Positions 17,610 through 26,613 of a DNA stretch of 64,000 bases are shown here, piece by piece (within the stretch, counting starts at the first letter, position 1; each line of letters begins with the position of its first letter). Source of the DNA: Marinagarivorans cellulosilyticus. Its GTDB lineage: Bacteria; Pseudomonadota; Gammaproteobacteria; Pseudomonadales; Cellvibrionaceae. The DNA lies in contig NZ_AP023086.1 of assembly GCF_021655555.1 (NCBI RefSeq), positions 744,001-808,000 of the forward strand, given 5' to 3'. Under the pieces are notes generated by a model that saw only the letters and a program-made list of their open reading frames with translations, did no database searches and was not told the DNA's origin. The translations under genes and the position numbers were made by a program.

Positions 17610-20150
17610 GTGATCAAAAAGGTGTTGCCGATACTCGCCTGCGCGTTGTCTTTGATCGTATTGATGCCAACGCACGCACAAAGTACGGAAAACCCAAACT
17701 CAGAACAGCAAAGTCTGGGCACCCTCAACTTTGCCAACCGCAGCCTGGGTAACCTGTTATTTACTTATCAAAAATCGGGCTACAACCTTATTTTTAGTGA
17801 CAGACTAGTGGATGCCAGCCTGATTATAAAAGTCTCCCCTAGCGCCGGCGCTCCAATACAACGATTAAAGCGCTTGCTGGCACATTATCAACTCGGCTTG
17901 CTTAGCGATGGCAATAGCGGTTGGTTAATCACCCAAGCCACCGCATCGCGCCAGTTCCAATTAAACCTGCACGATGCCAACACACAACAACCCATCAATA
18001 ATGCCAGCATTAGCATCGACAATATACCCGTGGCCCACCCGCCCAGAGCCATCGCGCTCTATGCCGGTGCAATGCAGCAACTCACGGTTAAAGCCGCGGG
18101 ATACCATACGCTTGAAAGGCCTCTTGATACGCTGGCGAATAACGTCATCCTCGAACTACAGCCCATAACAACTCCCCTTATTGAAGAAACCCTCGTCACT
18201 GCCAGCTTTTACCAATGGAAAAAAACACAAATCGGCTCGCAAAATACACTCGATAACATCGACATAAAAAGCACACCCACACGTGGCAACGACCCGGTGC
18301 AAGCCATTGCCAATTTACCGGGTGTGGCTGGTTCGGGGGTTTCGGCCAAACCGAATATTCGCGGTGGCGCCGACGATGAGCTATTAATTTTATTGGATGG
18401 CATCGAGCTGAACGACCCGTTTCACCTTAAAGATTTTCAGGGCCTACTATCGGGTATCAACAGCCATATTGTCGATAGCGTTGCGGTATACACCGGCGGC
18501 TACCCCGCGCGCTACGGCAGCAAAATGAGTGGCGTTATGGATATCCAGCCCGTCATCCCAACAGCCGAGGCCAGCTACAACAATACGCTGGAATTTAACC
18601 CTATTTATAGCGCCATCACGCTGGGGCACGTGCTTAAAAATGACGAAAATTACCTGCTATTCGCGGCTCGACGTGGTAATTTAGAAACGACCCTCGGGCA
18701 AATTAACCCCGATATTGGCGCCCCTCGCTTTAACGATACCTTTACAAAATACCACTGGATAACCGACAGCCAAGCCCGTTACGATATTGGACTTTATTCC
18801 CTGCGTGATGATGTCGAACTGCGCAATGTGGACGGTGATGAAGGCGAAACTGCGAAATCGATTGATAACAGCCAATACGCTTGGCTTCGAAACCAGCGAT
18901 TATTTGGGCAATACCAGCACAACTGGCAACTGATCAATAGCTACAACAAAAACGAACGCAACGGCGCAATTAACGAGCCCAACAACCCCGACGAAAGCAC
19001 CGGCAGCCTGCAAGAGCAACAACACTTACAAAGCTACGCCGCCAAGTACCATGGCGAGTGGGCCTTTCTCAGCGGCAATAGCCTCGCCTTTGGCGGACAT
19101 ATTAAATACGCTAAAGCGCGCTACACCACTCACGCCCAAGCGCTACGTGGAGAACTGGCGACACTATTAGGTAACGAGCGCATCGTTGATAACCACCTAC
19201 AAATATCGACCGAAGGCCTGCAATTCGCCACCTACCTCAGCTATCAAAATACGCTAGCCGACCAGCTTCAATTGGAAAGCGGGCTGCGCTTAGATGGCCA
19301 AACGTTTACCGGAAAACTGCGCCACCAACTCAGCCCTCGCCTGGCGGCACGCTACCAGTACAACGACCATTGGGCCATCAAAGCCAGCGCCGGCCGATTT
19401 TATCAAGCACCCAACATTAAAGACTTAAAACCTGCCGATGGCGAAATTACCTATTACACACCCCAAAAATCTGACCACTACATTTTAGGGATGGAATATG
19501 CGCCTTCGCGCGCGCTTACCTTAAGTGCCGAAACCTACCTGAAAAGAATATTTAACCCCCGAACCCGCTACGAAAACATGTTCAACCCTTACGCACTATT
19601 GCCCGAGCTGGCACCCGACCGCATTGCCATTAAACCCGATTCCGCCAGTGCCAAAGGCCTAGAGACTACCGTAACCTACGCACCCAGCAACCCGCTTAAG
19701 TTATGGGCCGCGTATTCATTTAGCGAAGTAGAAGATGTGATTAATGGCGAAGTAGTCCGCCGCAGCTGGAACCAAGTCAGTTCGCTACACTTTGGCGCAT
19801 TAGTGAATCGCCATCACTGGTCTTTAAGTACACAAGTGCATTGGCACTCCGGCCGGCCCACCACCACACTACCCAGTACTGTTAGCGATTTAACGACACC
19901 CATTGAGTACCAACGCAATAGCGCCAGCCTGCCGGATTACATCACATTAGATATTCGCCTAAGCCGGCAATGGACGCTAAACAGCAGCCAACTCGAGCTT
20001 TACCTCGACATCACCAATGCCAGCAACCGGAAAAACATAGGGTTTTATGAAGTGGAAATCGCCGCACAAAACAATAGCTACAGCCTAGAGCGCAACCCTG
20101 AAAGGTTATTCCCTATTCTGCCGACACTGGGGCTTTATTGGTATTTTTAG
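17610..20150 (+). CDS. TonB-dependent receptor with N-terminal STN signalling domain
   Basis: The 846-residue outer-membrane protein starts at GTG 17610 with a signal peptide (MIKKVLPILACALSLIVL, cut near THA). An STN domain at ~35-110 (LNFANRSLGNLLFTYQKSGY) is the part that contacts FecR in transducer-type receptors. A carboxypeptidase-regulatory-like Ig fold (~115-190), a plug (~200-310, with PNIRGGADDELLILLDGIEL) and a 22-strand-type barrel ending WYF follow. It is probably the input of the sigma cassette. The plug and CarbD-like module resemble receptors for peptides or glycans rather than ferric citrate; the ligand is unknown. A 145-bp gap separates it from fecR. Confidence 0.87.
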   Translation: MIKKVLPILACALSLIVLMPTHAQSTENPNSEQQSLGTLNFANRSLGNLLFTYQKSGYNLIFSDRLVDASLIIKVSPSAGAPIQRLKRLLAHYQLGLLSDGNSGWLITQATASRQFQLNLHDANTQQPINNASISIDNIPVAHPPRAIALYAGAMQQLTVKAAGYHTLERPLDTLANNVILELQPITTPLIEETLVTASFYQWKKTQIGSQNTLDNIDIKSTPTRGNDPVQAIANLPGVAGSGVSAKPNIRGGADDELLILLDGIELNDPFHLKDFQGLLSGINSHIVDSVAVYTGGYPARYGSKMSGVMDIQPVIPTAEASYNNTLEFNPIYSAITLGHVLKNDENYLLFAARRGNLETTLGQINPDIGAPRFNDTFTKYHWITDSQARYDIGLYSLRDDVELRNVDGDEGETAKSIDNSQYAWLRNQRLFGQYQHNWQLINSYNKNERNGAINEPNNPDESTGSLQEQQHLQSYAAKYHGEWAFLSGNSLAFGGHIKYAKARYTTHAQALRGELATLLGNERIVDNHLQISTEGLQFATYLSYQNTLADQLQLESGLRLDGQTFTGKLRHQLSPRLAARYQYNDHWAIKASAGRFYQAPNIKDLKPADGEITYYTPQKSDHYILGMEYAPSRALTLSAETYLKRIFNPRTRYENMFNPYALLPELAPDRIAIKPDSASAKGLETTVTYAPSNPLKLWAAYSFSEVEDVINGEVVRRSWNQVSSLHFGALVNRHHWSLSTQVHWHSGRPTTTLPSTVSDLTTPIEYQRNSASLPDYITLDIRLSRQWTLNSSQLELYLDITNASNRKNIGFYEVEIAAQNNSYSLERNPERLFPILPTLGLYWYF

Positions 20151-20152
20151 CG

Positions 20153-20393
20153 GCGCCACAACCACACATATTGCGTAGGTTAGGGCTAAGATAAAGTTCA
20201 CAAGAGGAAGTACGGGAAACGGTAGATTCTCAGGCCGGGCTTCGGCGGAGCAAAACAAACCAACTGGCATTAGCATGCCGCGCAGAAGGAAGAACATCAT
20301 CATCGCGCCTAATAAGGCAGAAGCCGGTACGGTAATGACCCAAGGCGCTGCAATTTTGGGTTCCAGAGGTTTGAGTATAGTTTTCACTATCAA
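20153..20393 (-). pseudogene. Small membrane ORF, possible TonB N-terminal remnant
   Basis: The minus-strand frame starts MIVKTILKPLEPKIAAPWVI, has one hydrophobic helix (PASALLGAMMMFFLLRGMLM) and then ARPENLPFPVLPLVNFI, loosely like the N-terminus of some TonB proteins. It runs on into the 3' end of the receptor gene without a clear end of its own. It could be a relic or chance; support is weak. Confidence 0.22.
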
Positions 20394-20465
20394 GAGGGGG
20401 ACACTCCCTCGAAAAGTCCACTAACTCTCTAAAGGCCAGACGCCATAAGCCTTTCAACGAATGGA

Positions 20466-20858
20466 CTAGCTGACACCAAGTTTCTCAAACACACGATTTT
20501 TTACGTCTAGCTTCTTTTTAAGTGTGCTTATTTCAACGCTTTGTTGCTGAGCTTTTGCTTCCCAGGTCTTGAGGTCATCGCGCAACGCCGTCATCCCTTC
20601 AGATTGTTTTTGGTTTTTGGTGGTCGCGATTTCCAGGTCCCGTAATTTGCTTTTGTAGTCGTCTTCATTCTTACGCAATGCCAGCTCAAGGTTCGCGATT
20701 TTCGTTTCGTGCGCAGAGACGACTTTCCTCGATTCGATTAGCTCCGCGACCAGACGAGCATTGTCACGATTTAGGTGTGCAACTTGATTCAGGCGAATAG
20801 AGAGGTTTTGATCTGCGGCTCGCGGCCGAGGTTGGTTCCGTACAGAAAACAGCTGCAA
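20466..20858 (-). CDS. Coiled-coil protein fragment (KfrA-like appearance)
   Basis: The 130-residue frame is almost all heptad-type coiled coil from about residue 25 (LNQVAHLNRDNARLVAELIE, then ALRKNEDDYKSKLRDLEIAT) and ends KLGVS. Its length, composition and mobile neighbourhood resemble the C-terminal part of KfrA-like plasmid or island DNA-binding proteins, but the N-terminal helix-turn-helix is missing. The 5' end overlaps another coiled-coil relic on the opposite strand, so this is probably a truncated gene. No function assigned. Confidence 0.4.
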   Translation of the reverse strand: MQLFSVRNQPRPRAADQNLSIRLNQVAHLNRDNARLVAELIESRKVVSAHETKIANLELALRKNEDDYKSKLRDLEIATTKNQKQSEGMTALRDDLKTWEAKAQQQSVEISTLKKKLDVKNRVFEKLGVS

Positions 20859-21115
20859 ATCTGGAAACCGAGCAATGCAAACTTACAGCGAGTCTGGATT
20901 CAAAAACAGAAAAAGCTAACACACTTAACGCCAAACTTTCAGAACCGAAGGTTCAGTCGGATGAGCTTAATCAACTCAAGAACTTTAATGCAGAGCTGCA
21001 AGCTTGAAAGGCCGAAGCATCGGTATCAATTGGCAAGCTGAAAGCAGAAATTTCAATCAAGACGGATATGATGAATCGTTTACTGGAGGAGCAAAGGAAA
21101 GCGCCTGAGCCCTAA
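20811..21115 (+). pseudogene. Opposite-strand coiled-coil relic with a stop
   Basis: The plus-strand frame reads RLAAEVGSVQKTAANLETEQ and continues as coiled coil through NQLKNFNAELQA. It meets TGA near 21005, then resumes as KAEASVSIGKLKAEISIKTD to TAA at 21113. It looks like the C-terminal end of a KfrA-like protein. Facing the fragment on the other strand, it suggests an inversion or joining of two related genes. Confidence 0.4.
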
Positions 21116-22071
21116 TAAAGTATAGAGTGTACGGTAAGCATGGATGATCTGCTGCTCTCAGGCTCAGAAGGGTATTTGCTCTTATCGCTGGCCACCTCAG
21201 GCGCTTCGCAGACCTTTTTGTTGTTTTGCGACGGAGAAGGTTCATACCCAGTCATCAGTCATCGTAACTAAACCTGTACCGAAATCAACCTGTAATCGAG
21301 AATTTATATCAAAAACAAATAGTTAGCTTAACTTTGGCGAATTTTTCCAGAATGACGGCCGCCCCTCCAGTTGCACCAAAGTAATGGTGGGAATAATTTT
21401 CAGCACATGACATGTTCGGTTAGTTGGGAAGTCAAGGAACTGGCAATATGGGGTTTGTCGGTGCCGCTTGGTAATCAGTAAAACGTTATCGGCGTGTTCG
21501 GCCTAAGATATATCTTGTCTGAGTCGATTCAGTTGAGTTTTGCTCTTTACTTAAATTATGTCGTTGAGCTCGCAAGGGTTTTCCTGTCGATAGTAGCGCT
21601 TGTTCTTCTTCCTGAATTCGGTTGTGTAAAGACTGATTTAACCATTTTTTCGATAAAGCGCTGATGCGAATAAATGCCATTAAGGTCGTTACTGCGAGAC
21701 CCGGCGCCACTACCGGAGGGCAAAGAAACCTAACGAAACAGATTTTGGGTTCAGTGAGAGGCTGCTCGAGCCAAACAAAGCTACAGCCCACCTTGACGCG
21801 GAATATCTAAAGCTTTACAAAATGACGCAAGTGGATAGCAAGCTTCAGGCCTACCGTGGCGAGTTCAAATACCTTAAGCGTAATAGAGCGCCAGCAAGAT
21901 ATGAAAGCAAGCTCACCACCCTACAGAAGTGCTAAAGGTGAACCTGCGGGCTGTGCTCAACTTAGCCTTGATACACTGCGCCTTACATCGTCGAGGCGCT
22001 TTAATTATCGGTAAGTCAAATCAAAAAGCGCCTACCTTCAACCTAAAATCGTTGATATGTTACCAGTCGCG
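21116..22071. other. Remnant-rich gap between coiled-coil relics and ileS
   Basis: No intact gene is convincing here. A plus-strand frame at 21723-21935 (KKPNETDFGFSERLLEPNKA to LQKC) has protein-like composition and a proper stop but no start. A minus-strand frame near 21486-21700 (RISALSKKWLNQSLHNRIQE) is similar. I do not recognise either; both may be gene debris. Confidence 0.3.
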
Positions 22072-25000
22072 CTAATGATGCTTAGCGATAATGATGCGTA
22101 AACTCATGTTGTCGATATCGAAGTTGCGCCCATGGGTGACATCAAAGCGTTCGTCTGCTTCATGCATTACATCGCTTAGAGTTTCGCGAGCAATATAGGG
22201 CTTGAATTTGGCAATTGCGGCAGCTAGCTTTGCGTCGGCGGCGTAAAAAGTGGCAATTCGATCAGTAACGTTAAGCCCCAGTTCTTTTCGGGTTTTCTGG
22301 ATACGATTTATCACTTCTCGAGCTAAACCTTCTGCAATCAACTCCTCGGTGAGTTTACAATCCATATCTATGGAAATTAACCGGCTGGATAATGCCTCGG
22401 TGCCATCTTTGGGTTCGCGGAAAATCAGAATGTCCTGACTGCTGAAGCGCTCATTCTCCAAAACTAGCTCCCCTTTGTCTTGGAGATCATAAAGCTGTCT
22501 TGAATTGAGCCCTTCGATTAGCTGCTTGAACTTTTTAAAGTGCTTTCCTAGGCGCTTTCCTAATACTGAGGAGTTGGGTTTAGCATAAAACTCAATGTAG
22601 TTGTCTTCCTCAGTCGTATATTCAACCTGCTTAACATTGAGTTCAGCTCTTATGTATTCCTCAAGCTGAGCGATCTCATTCAGCGTAGCTGGGTCCTGAT
22701 GAATGATGGTCAGCTGAGCCATAGGCACCTTAGTCTTGATTTTTGCTTGATTCCGCTTCTGACGGCCCAGCAGTATGATGCTTTGCATGCGCGCCACGGC
22801 TTCTTCAAGCGTTGGCTTAATCAAATCATCATAGGCCTCTGGATAGCTACATAAATGAACCGATTCAGGCTCCTCTTTGGCCGCATAATTTTTGAGCTGT
22901 TGAAATAACTCCTCTGCCAGAAACGGGGTAAAGGGTGCCATGCTGACACTTAGTTCAAATAGCGTGCGATACAGAGTTTCATAGGCTGACGATTTGTCAG
23001 GTGTCATTTCCTCCACCCAAAATCGTGAACGGTTTAAGCGGATGTACCAGTTGGTAAGGTCTTCTATGAATTCGAATAACGCAGGCACCACGTTGAAGAG
23101 CCGGTAGCCCAGCATCTCTCGGGCCACCGTAGCTTTAAGAGTCTGCAGGCGCGAAAGTATCCACTGGTCGGTTATGTTATTTGACGCAGCGGGGTTGGTG
23201 TTCGAATGCCAGCCATCGATACTTGCGTAGGTTTGCAAAAAACGGAAAGCGTTGTACCAGGGCAGTAGAGCGCGTCTTACCATCTCCTTGACGCCAGAGT
23301 CAGCAAAGCGCTGCTCTTCACCTTTAACGAGGCCGGAGTTAATCAAATACAGGCGCAGCGCGTCGGCGCCATGCTCTTCAAGCAAGAGGTCAGGTGGCGT
23401 GTAATTCTGGAGGCGTTTAGACATTTTCATTCCGTCTTCGGCCAATACAATGCCGTTGACGATTACATTGCGAAACGCTGGTTTATCAAAGAGTGCTGTA
23501 CTCAATACTAGCAGGGTGTAGAACCAACCGCGGGTTTGATCGAGCCCCTCCGCTATGTATTCGGCTGGGAAGCCGGCAGTGAACAGGCCTTGATTTTCGA
23601 AAGGGTAATGCAGCTGAGCATACGGCATCGCGCCGGATTCAAACCAGCAATCCAGCACCTCTTCCACACGGCGGTAGGTTCCCGGTTCGCCATCCAGCTG
23701 AAAGCTCAAATCGTCGACATACTCGCGGTGTAAATCTTTTACCCGCACTCCGGTGTATTGCTGCAGCTCGTCAATCGAGCCTATGCAGATACGTCGGTCG
23801 GTTTCATCGTTGACCCAGATAGGCAGAGGCGTGCCCCAGTAGCGATTTCGAGAAACGCTCCAGTCCATGGCGTTATCAAGCCAGTTTCCCATTCGACCGT
23901 CACGGGTGTGCTCCGGCACCCAATTGATTTGCTGATTGAGCTCTGCAATGCGGTTCTTGATCTGCTCAACTTTCACATACCATGAGGGGATCGTCCGGTA
24001 GATAATTGGCGTATCGGATCGCGGGCATAATGGGTAACTGTGCATGATTACATCTTGAAAATATAAGGCACCATCGTATTTGAGTCGGCGAATGATATTT
24101 TTATCCGCATCTTTTACGTATTGGCTTGCGAAGTCGCTAACCTCATCAGTAAAGCGGCCATTCATATCAATCGGGCAAACCAGCGCTGTAACACCGTTGG
24201 CTTTCATTACTCGAAAATCGTCTTCACCAAAGGCTGGGGCCAAGTGAACTATGCCGGTACCACTGTCAGTGGTGACATAGTCATCCGCAAAAACCGTAAA
24301 TGCACCTTCATTAGCTAGCGCTCTAAAGTATGGGAATAGGGGCTGATAGCGTTTGCCGACAAGCTCGTCTCCTTTAAGCTCCGCCTCAATCGTCAGGTTT
24401 CGGTTTTTACCAATTTCCTCTAGTCTCTCAAGTGCCAGGTAGAATCGTAGGTCCCGATCAACATCATAAACTCGTGCATAGTCACTATTAGCGTTGACGC
24501 AAAGACCGAGATTAGATGGCAGAGTCCAGGGAGTGGTCGTCCAAGCGGCGACATAGGCATCCTCATCCTGTAATTTAAAAAGCACAGTTGCAGTCGGGTC
24601 TTGGATATCTTGATAGTTGGATCCAGCCTCAAAGTTGGAGAGGACTGTGGTCAAGGCGGTTGAGAAAGGTACAACTTTTACGCCTTGATACACTAGGTCC
24701 TTTTCCCAGAGCTGCTTCATGACCCACCAAACTGACTCCATATACCACGGGTCCATGGTCTTGTAGTCATTGCGGAAATCAACCCAGCGGCCCATCCGAG
24801 AAATGGTCTTTTCCCATTCTTTTGTATAGCGTTGGACTATGTTTCGGCATTCGTCGTTGTAGCCTTTCACTCCAAGCTTGGCGACAGCTTCCTGTGCGGA
24901 CATGCCTAGAGACTTGTCGATTTCATGTTCGATCGGCAGCCCATGGCAGTCCCAGCCGAAACGACGCTGAACGTTGTAGCCCTTCATTGTAAAGTAGCGT

Positions 25001-25272
25001 GGCACGACGTCTTTTAAGGTGGAGCCCACTAGGTGGCCATGGTGAGGAAGCCCTGTTGCAAATGGAGGCCCGTCGTAAAAAATGTAGGGCTCGCCATCAC
25101 GGGTTTTGGTCAGAGATTTTTGGAAAATATCGCATTCTTCCCAGAACCGCATTGTTCGGTGCTCACTATCGACGAACGAAAAGCTATCGGAAGTATTACT
25201 AGGCGAAGAATCACTGTTGCCAACCGAAGCATTGCTTTTCGTGTTGGTATCGGTACTGACTGATTTAGTCAC
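22072..25272 (-). CDS. ileS: Isoleucyl-tRNA synthetase, eukaryote-like type 2
   Basis: The 1066-residue class I synthetase charges tRNA-Ile with isoleucine. The HIGH-type motif is HHGH (residues 77-80, in FATGLPHHGHLVGSTLKDVV), the CP1 editing domain lies in between, and the second signature is KMSKR (~617-621, in DGMKMSKRLQNYTPP). FATGLPH, RRFGWDCHGLP and KMSKRLxNY are features of the eukaryote-like IleRS2 group. The C-terminal zinc finger of bacterial type 1 enzymes is absent. Type 2 enzymes often tolerate mupirocin and occur as second copies. It stands alone among remnants rather than with ribF/lspA, so a horizontally acquired extra copy is likely. The GTG start has AAGGAG ~10 nt upstream. 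Confidence 0.93.
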   Translation of the reverse strand: MTKSVSTDTNTKSNASVGNSDSSPSNTSDSFSFVDSEHRTMRFWEECDIFQKSLTKTRDGEPYIFYDGPPFATGLPHHGHLVGSTLKDVVPRYFTMKGYNVQRRFGWDCHGLPIEHEIDKSLGMSAQEAVAKLGVKGYNDECRNIVQRYTKEWEKTISRMGRWVDFRNDYKTMDPWYMESVWWVMKQLWEKDLVYQGVKVVPFSTALTTVLSNFEAGSNYQDIQDPTATVLFKLQDEDAYVAAWTTTPWTLPSNLGLCVNANSDYARVYDVDRDLRFYLALERLEEIGKNRNLTIEAELKGDELVGKRYQPLFPYFRALANEGAFTVFADDYVTTDSGTGIVHLAPAFGEDDFRVMKANGVTALVCPIDMNGRFTDEVSDFASQYVKDADKNIIRRLKYDGALYFQDVIMHSYPLCPRSDTPIIYRTIPSWYVKVEQIKNRIAELNQQINWVPEHTRDGRMGNWLDNAMDWSVSRNRYWGTPLPIWVNDETDRRICIGSIDELQQYTGVRVKDLHREYVDDLSFQLDGEPGTYRRVEEVLDCWFESGAMPYAQLHYPFENQGLFTAGFPAEYIAEGLDQTRGWFYTLLVLSTALFDKPAFRNVIVNGIVLAEDGMKMSKRLQNYTPPDLLLEEHGADALRLYLINSGLVKGEEQRFADSGVKEMVRRALLPWYNAFRFLQTYASIDGWHSNTNPAASNNITDQWILSRLQTLKATVAREMLGYRLFNVVPALFEFIEDLTNWYIRLNRSRFWVEEMTPDKSSAYETLYRTLFELSVSMAPFTPFLAEELFQQLKNYAAKEEPESVHLCSYPEAYDDLIKPTLEEAVARMQSIILLGRQKRNQAKIKTKVPMAQLTIIHQDPATLNEIAQLEEYIRAELNVKQVEYTTEEDNYIEFYAKPNSSVLGKRLGKHFKKFKQLIEGLNSRQLYDLQDKGELVLENERFSSQDILIFREPKDGTEALSSRLISIDMDCKLTEELIAEGLAREVINRIQKTRKELGLNVTDRIATFYAADAKLAAAIAKFKPYIARETLSDVMHEADERFDVTHGRNFDIDNMSLRIIIAKHH

Positions 25273-25370
25273 TTTCGTTTATCTCCTTGTTTAATAATGG
25301 CTGCGTACTTTAAGGGTGTTCAATGAAGTCTTTATTCTCAGCTCATGATGCGCACATTTCTCTCGCCCAT

Positions 25371-25399
25371 AAAAAAACCCGCCTAGTGGCGGGTTTTTA
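25371..25399. terminator. Bidirectional hairpin-plus-T-run upstream of ileS
   Basis: ACCCGCC-tagt-GGCGGGT is flanked by seven A on one side and five T on the other, so it can terminate in either direction. It lies ~100 nt before the ileS start, within a possible leader. It may end an older upstream transcript or act as an attenuator; no T-box sequence was seen. Confidence 0.7.
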
Positions 25400-25900
25400 A
25401 AATTATTGCGACGAACACGCGCCAATCCAACCCACCATTGTCAGGGTCGAATAATAGATTTTGTGTTGTAGAGCGCGGTTTTGATTTTCATATTCCTAAA
25501 GGATTAGTGATTTGAAAAGAAAAGTCAAGTGTTATCGAAATGCAGACTAGAAGGAAATCCCAGAGCTCGAGGCTCCTTTTCAGTTCTCATCGGTGACATT
25601 CATTGATCGCCAGTACAGGCGCTTTAGAGTAATCTACAGTAAAAGCTCGCGTTAGCACTTAGACTATTCATTTCATCGCGACCGTCTAATCACGCTTTTG
25701 GAGAGGATCTCTAGTTTCCAGTCTGAGTGAATCCATCAGGCTGCCGTCCATAAATTTATAGTGGTCCTCAATGCCTAGCGTAGATCGATTTTTTTTGGTT
25801 AGACATTAAATATTTAGGTACGCCTACTGTGTATTCGTGGCGCCTTGAATTAGTTGTCTCAGAAGATAATGTCTAAGTTGAGGCGGGCGCATGTTTTAAC
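25400..25900. other. Gap upstream of ileS with no recognised gene
   Basis: Five hundred bases with no supportable frame on either strand. The ileS promoter presumably lies here or just after the hairpin. Confidence 0.35.
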
Positions 25901-25910
25901 TGCGGAACAG

Positions 25911-26131
25911 TGGGTACACCTCGCCGTTATCCAGTAAAAAAACACGGCAATCATGATGGTTAGTCACAAGCTGGGGTTGCCTGCGCAAGAGATTGCCTTG
26001 CTTGAGCTAAAAGAGGTTTGTCAGTTAGGGCTGAAGCGTGTCGGTGACCGCCGGTCGTTAACTGCGTCCGAATGCAGCATGGAAGCTTATTTGCGGGGGC
26101 GAAAGTGCGCTATCACTTATGTATTCTCGTA
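25911..26131 (+). pseudogene. Second tyrosine-integrase relic
   Basis: After a stop near 25937 the frame reads KNTAIMMVSHKLGLPAQEIA, then LLELKEVCQLGLKRVGD, and ends at TAG 26129. This resembles the start of the catalytic domain in one integrase subfamily (MLLSHKLGLRAQEIALL), including the position of the first arginine, which is proline here. No start or C-terminal catalytic residues remain. Its position, under 300 bp from the tRNA-Arg fragment, is where an island integrase is expected. Confidence 0.4.
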
Positions 26132-26397
26132 GACTCAGTTTATGATTTTTCGAAAGCTTCGGGCGCACCATAGCTTTGCCGCTACAAAGGTGTGGTGTAG
26201 GTTAAAGGTGTGGTGTAGGTTAGGGCTTGGGGAGTGTTCGAGTGTGGATTACTGTTGCACTAGGTGCAACACAAAAGATGGTCTTGACCTACGTGACTAT
26301 AGAGTCTAGAATGCCCCGCATCTGCAGCACTGGACGCAATGTTATTAAAATTCTCAGTCTCTAGTGCTGTAAAGATTGTCGAACTAGGTACATATAT

Positions 26398-26423
26398 AGG
26401 TTCGAATCCTGCCGGGCGCGCCA
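26398..26423 (+). other. 3' fragment of tRNA-Arg: probable island attachment site
   Basis: The 26 nt AGGTTCGAATCCTG-CCGGGCGCGCCA match the T-arm, acceptor strand and CCA end of tRNA-Arg (CCG type). The rest of the tRNA is absent upstream. Tyrosine integrases commonly use tRNA 3' ends as att sites and leave such a copy at the far border. tRNA-His follows after 20 nt, as in the usual Arg-His-Leu-Pro tRNA cluster. Confidence 0.7.
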
Positions 26424-26443
26424 TCGCTTCCAGCAGTATTTAT

Positions 26444-26520
26444 GGTGACTGTAGCTCAGTTGGTAGAGCCCTGGATTGTGATTCCGGTGGTCGCGGGTTC
26501 GAGCCCCGTCAGTCACCCCA
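26444..26520 (+). tRNA. tRNA-His (GTG)
   Basis: A complete cloverleaf with the extra G-1 of tRNA-His opposite the discriminator C, acceptor GTGACTG/CAGTCAC, D-arm TAGCTCAGTTGGTAGA, anticodon stem CTGGA/TCCGG with GTG in loop TTGTGAT, T-arm GCGGGTTCGAGCCCCGT, and encoded CCA. It probably marks the conserved chromosome side of the island border. Confidence 0.97.
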
Positions 26521-26613
26521 TTATTTAAAACCTCCCCTCTTATATTTACTGTTTAACGCTTTCCTGAACTGCTTCTTTACGTACACATCTTATCGCATTG
26601 TCTTTTTATCTAT

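Noticed and set aside
20230..20457. 75-codon minus-strand ORF after the TonB receptor
   Set aside because: Overlaps another short frame, with no family feature and a poor start.
25273..25399. T-box riboswitch before ileS
   Set aside because: I found no T-box sequence or specifier-loop arrangement; only a plain terminator-type hairpin is visible.
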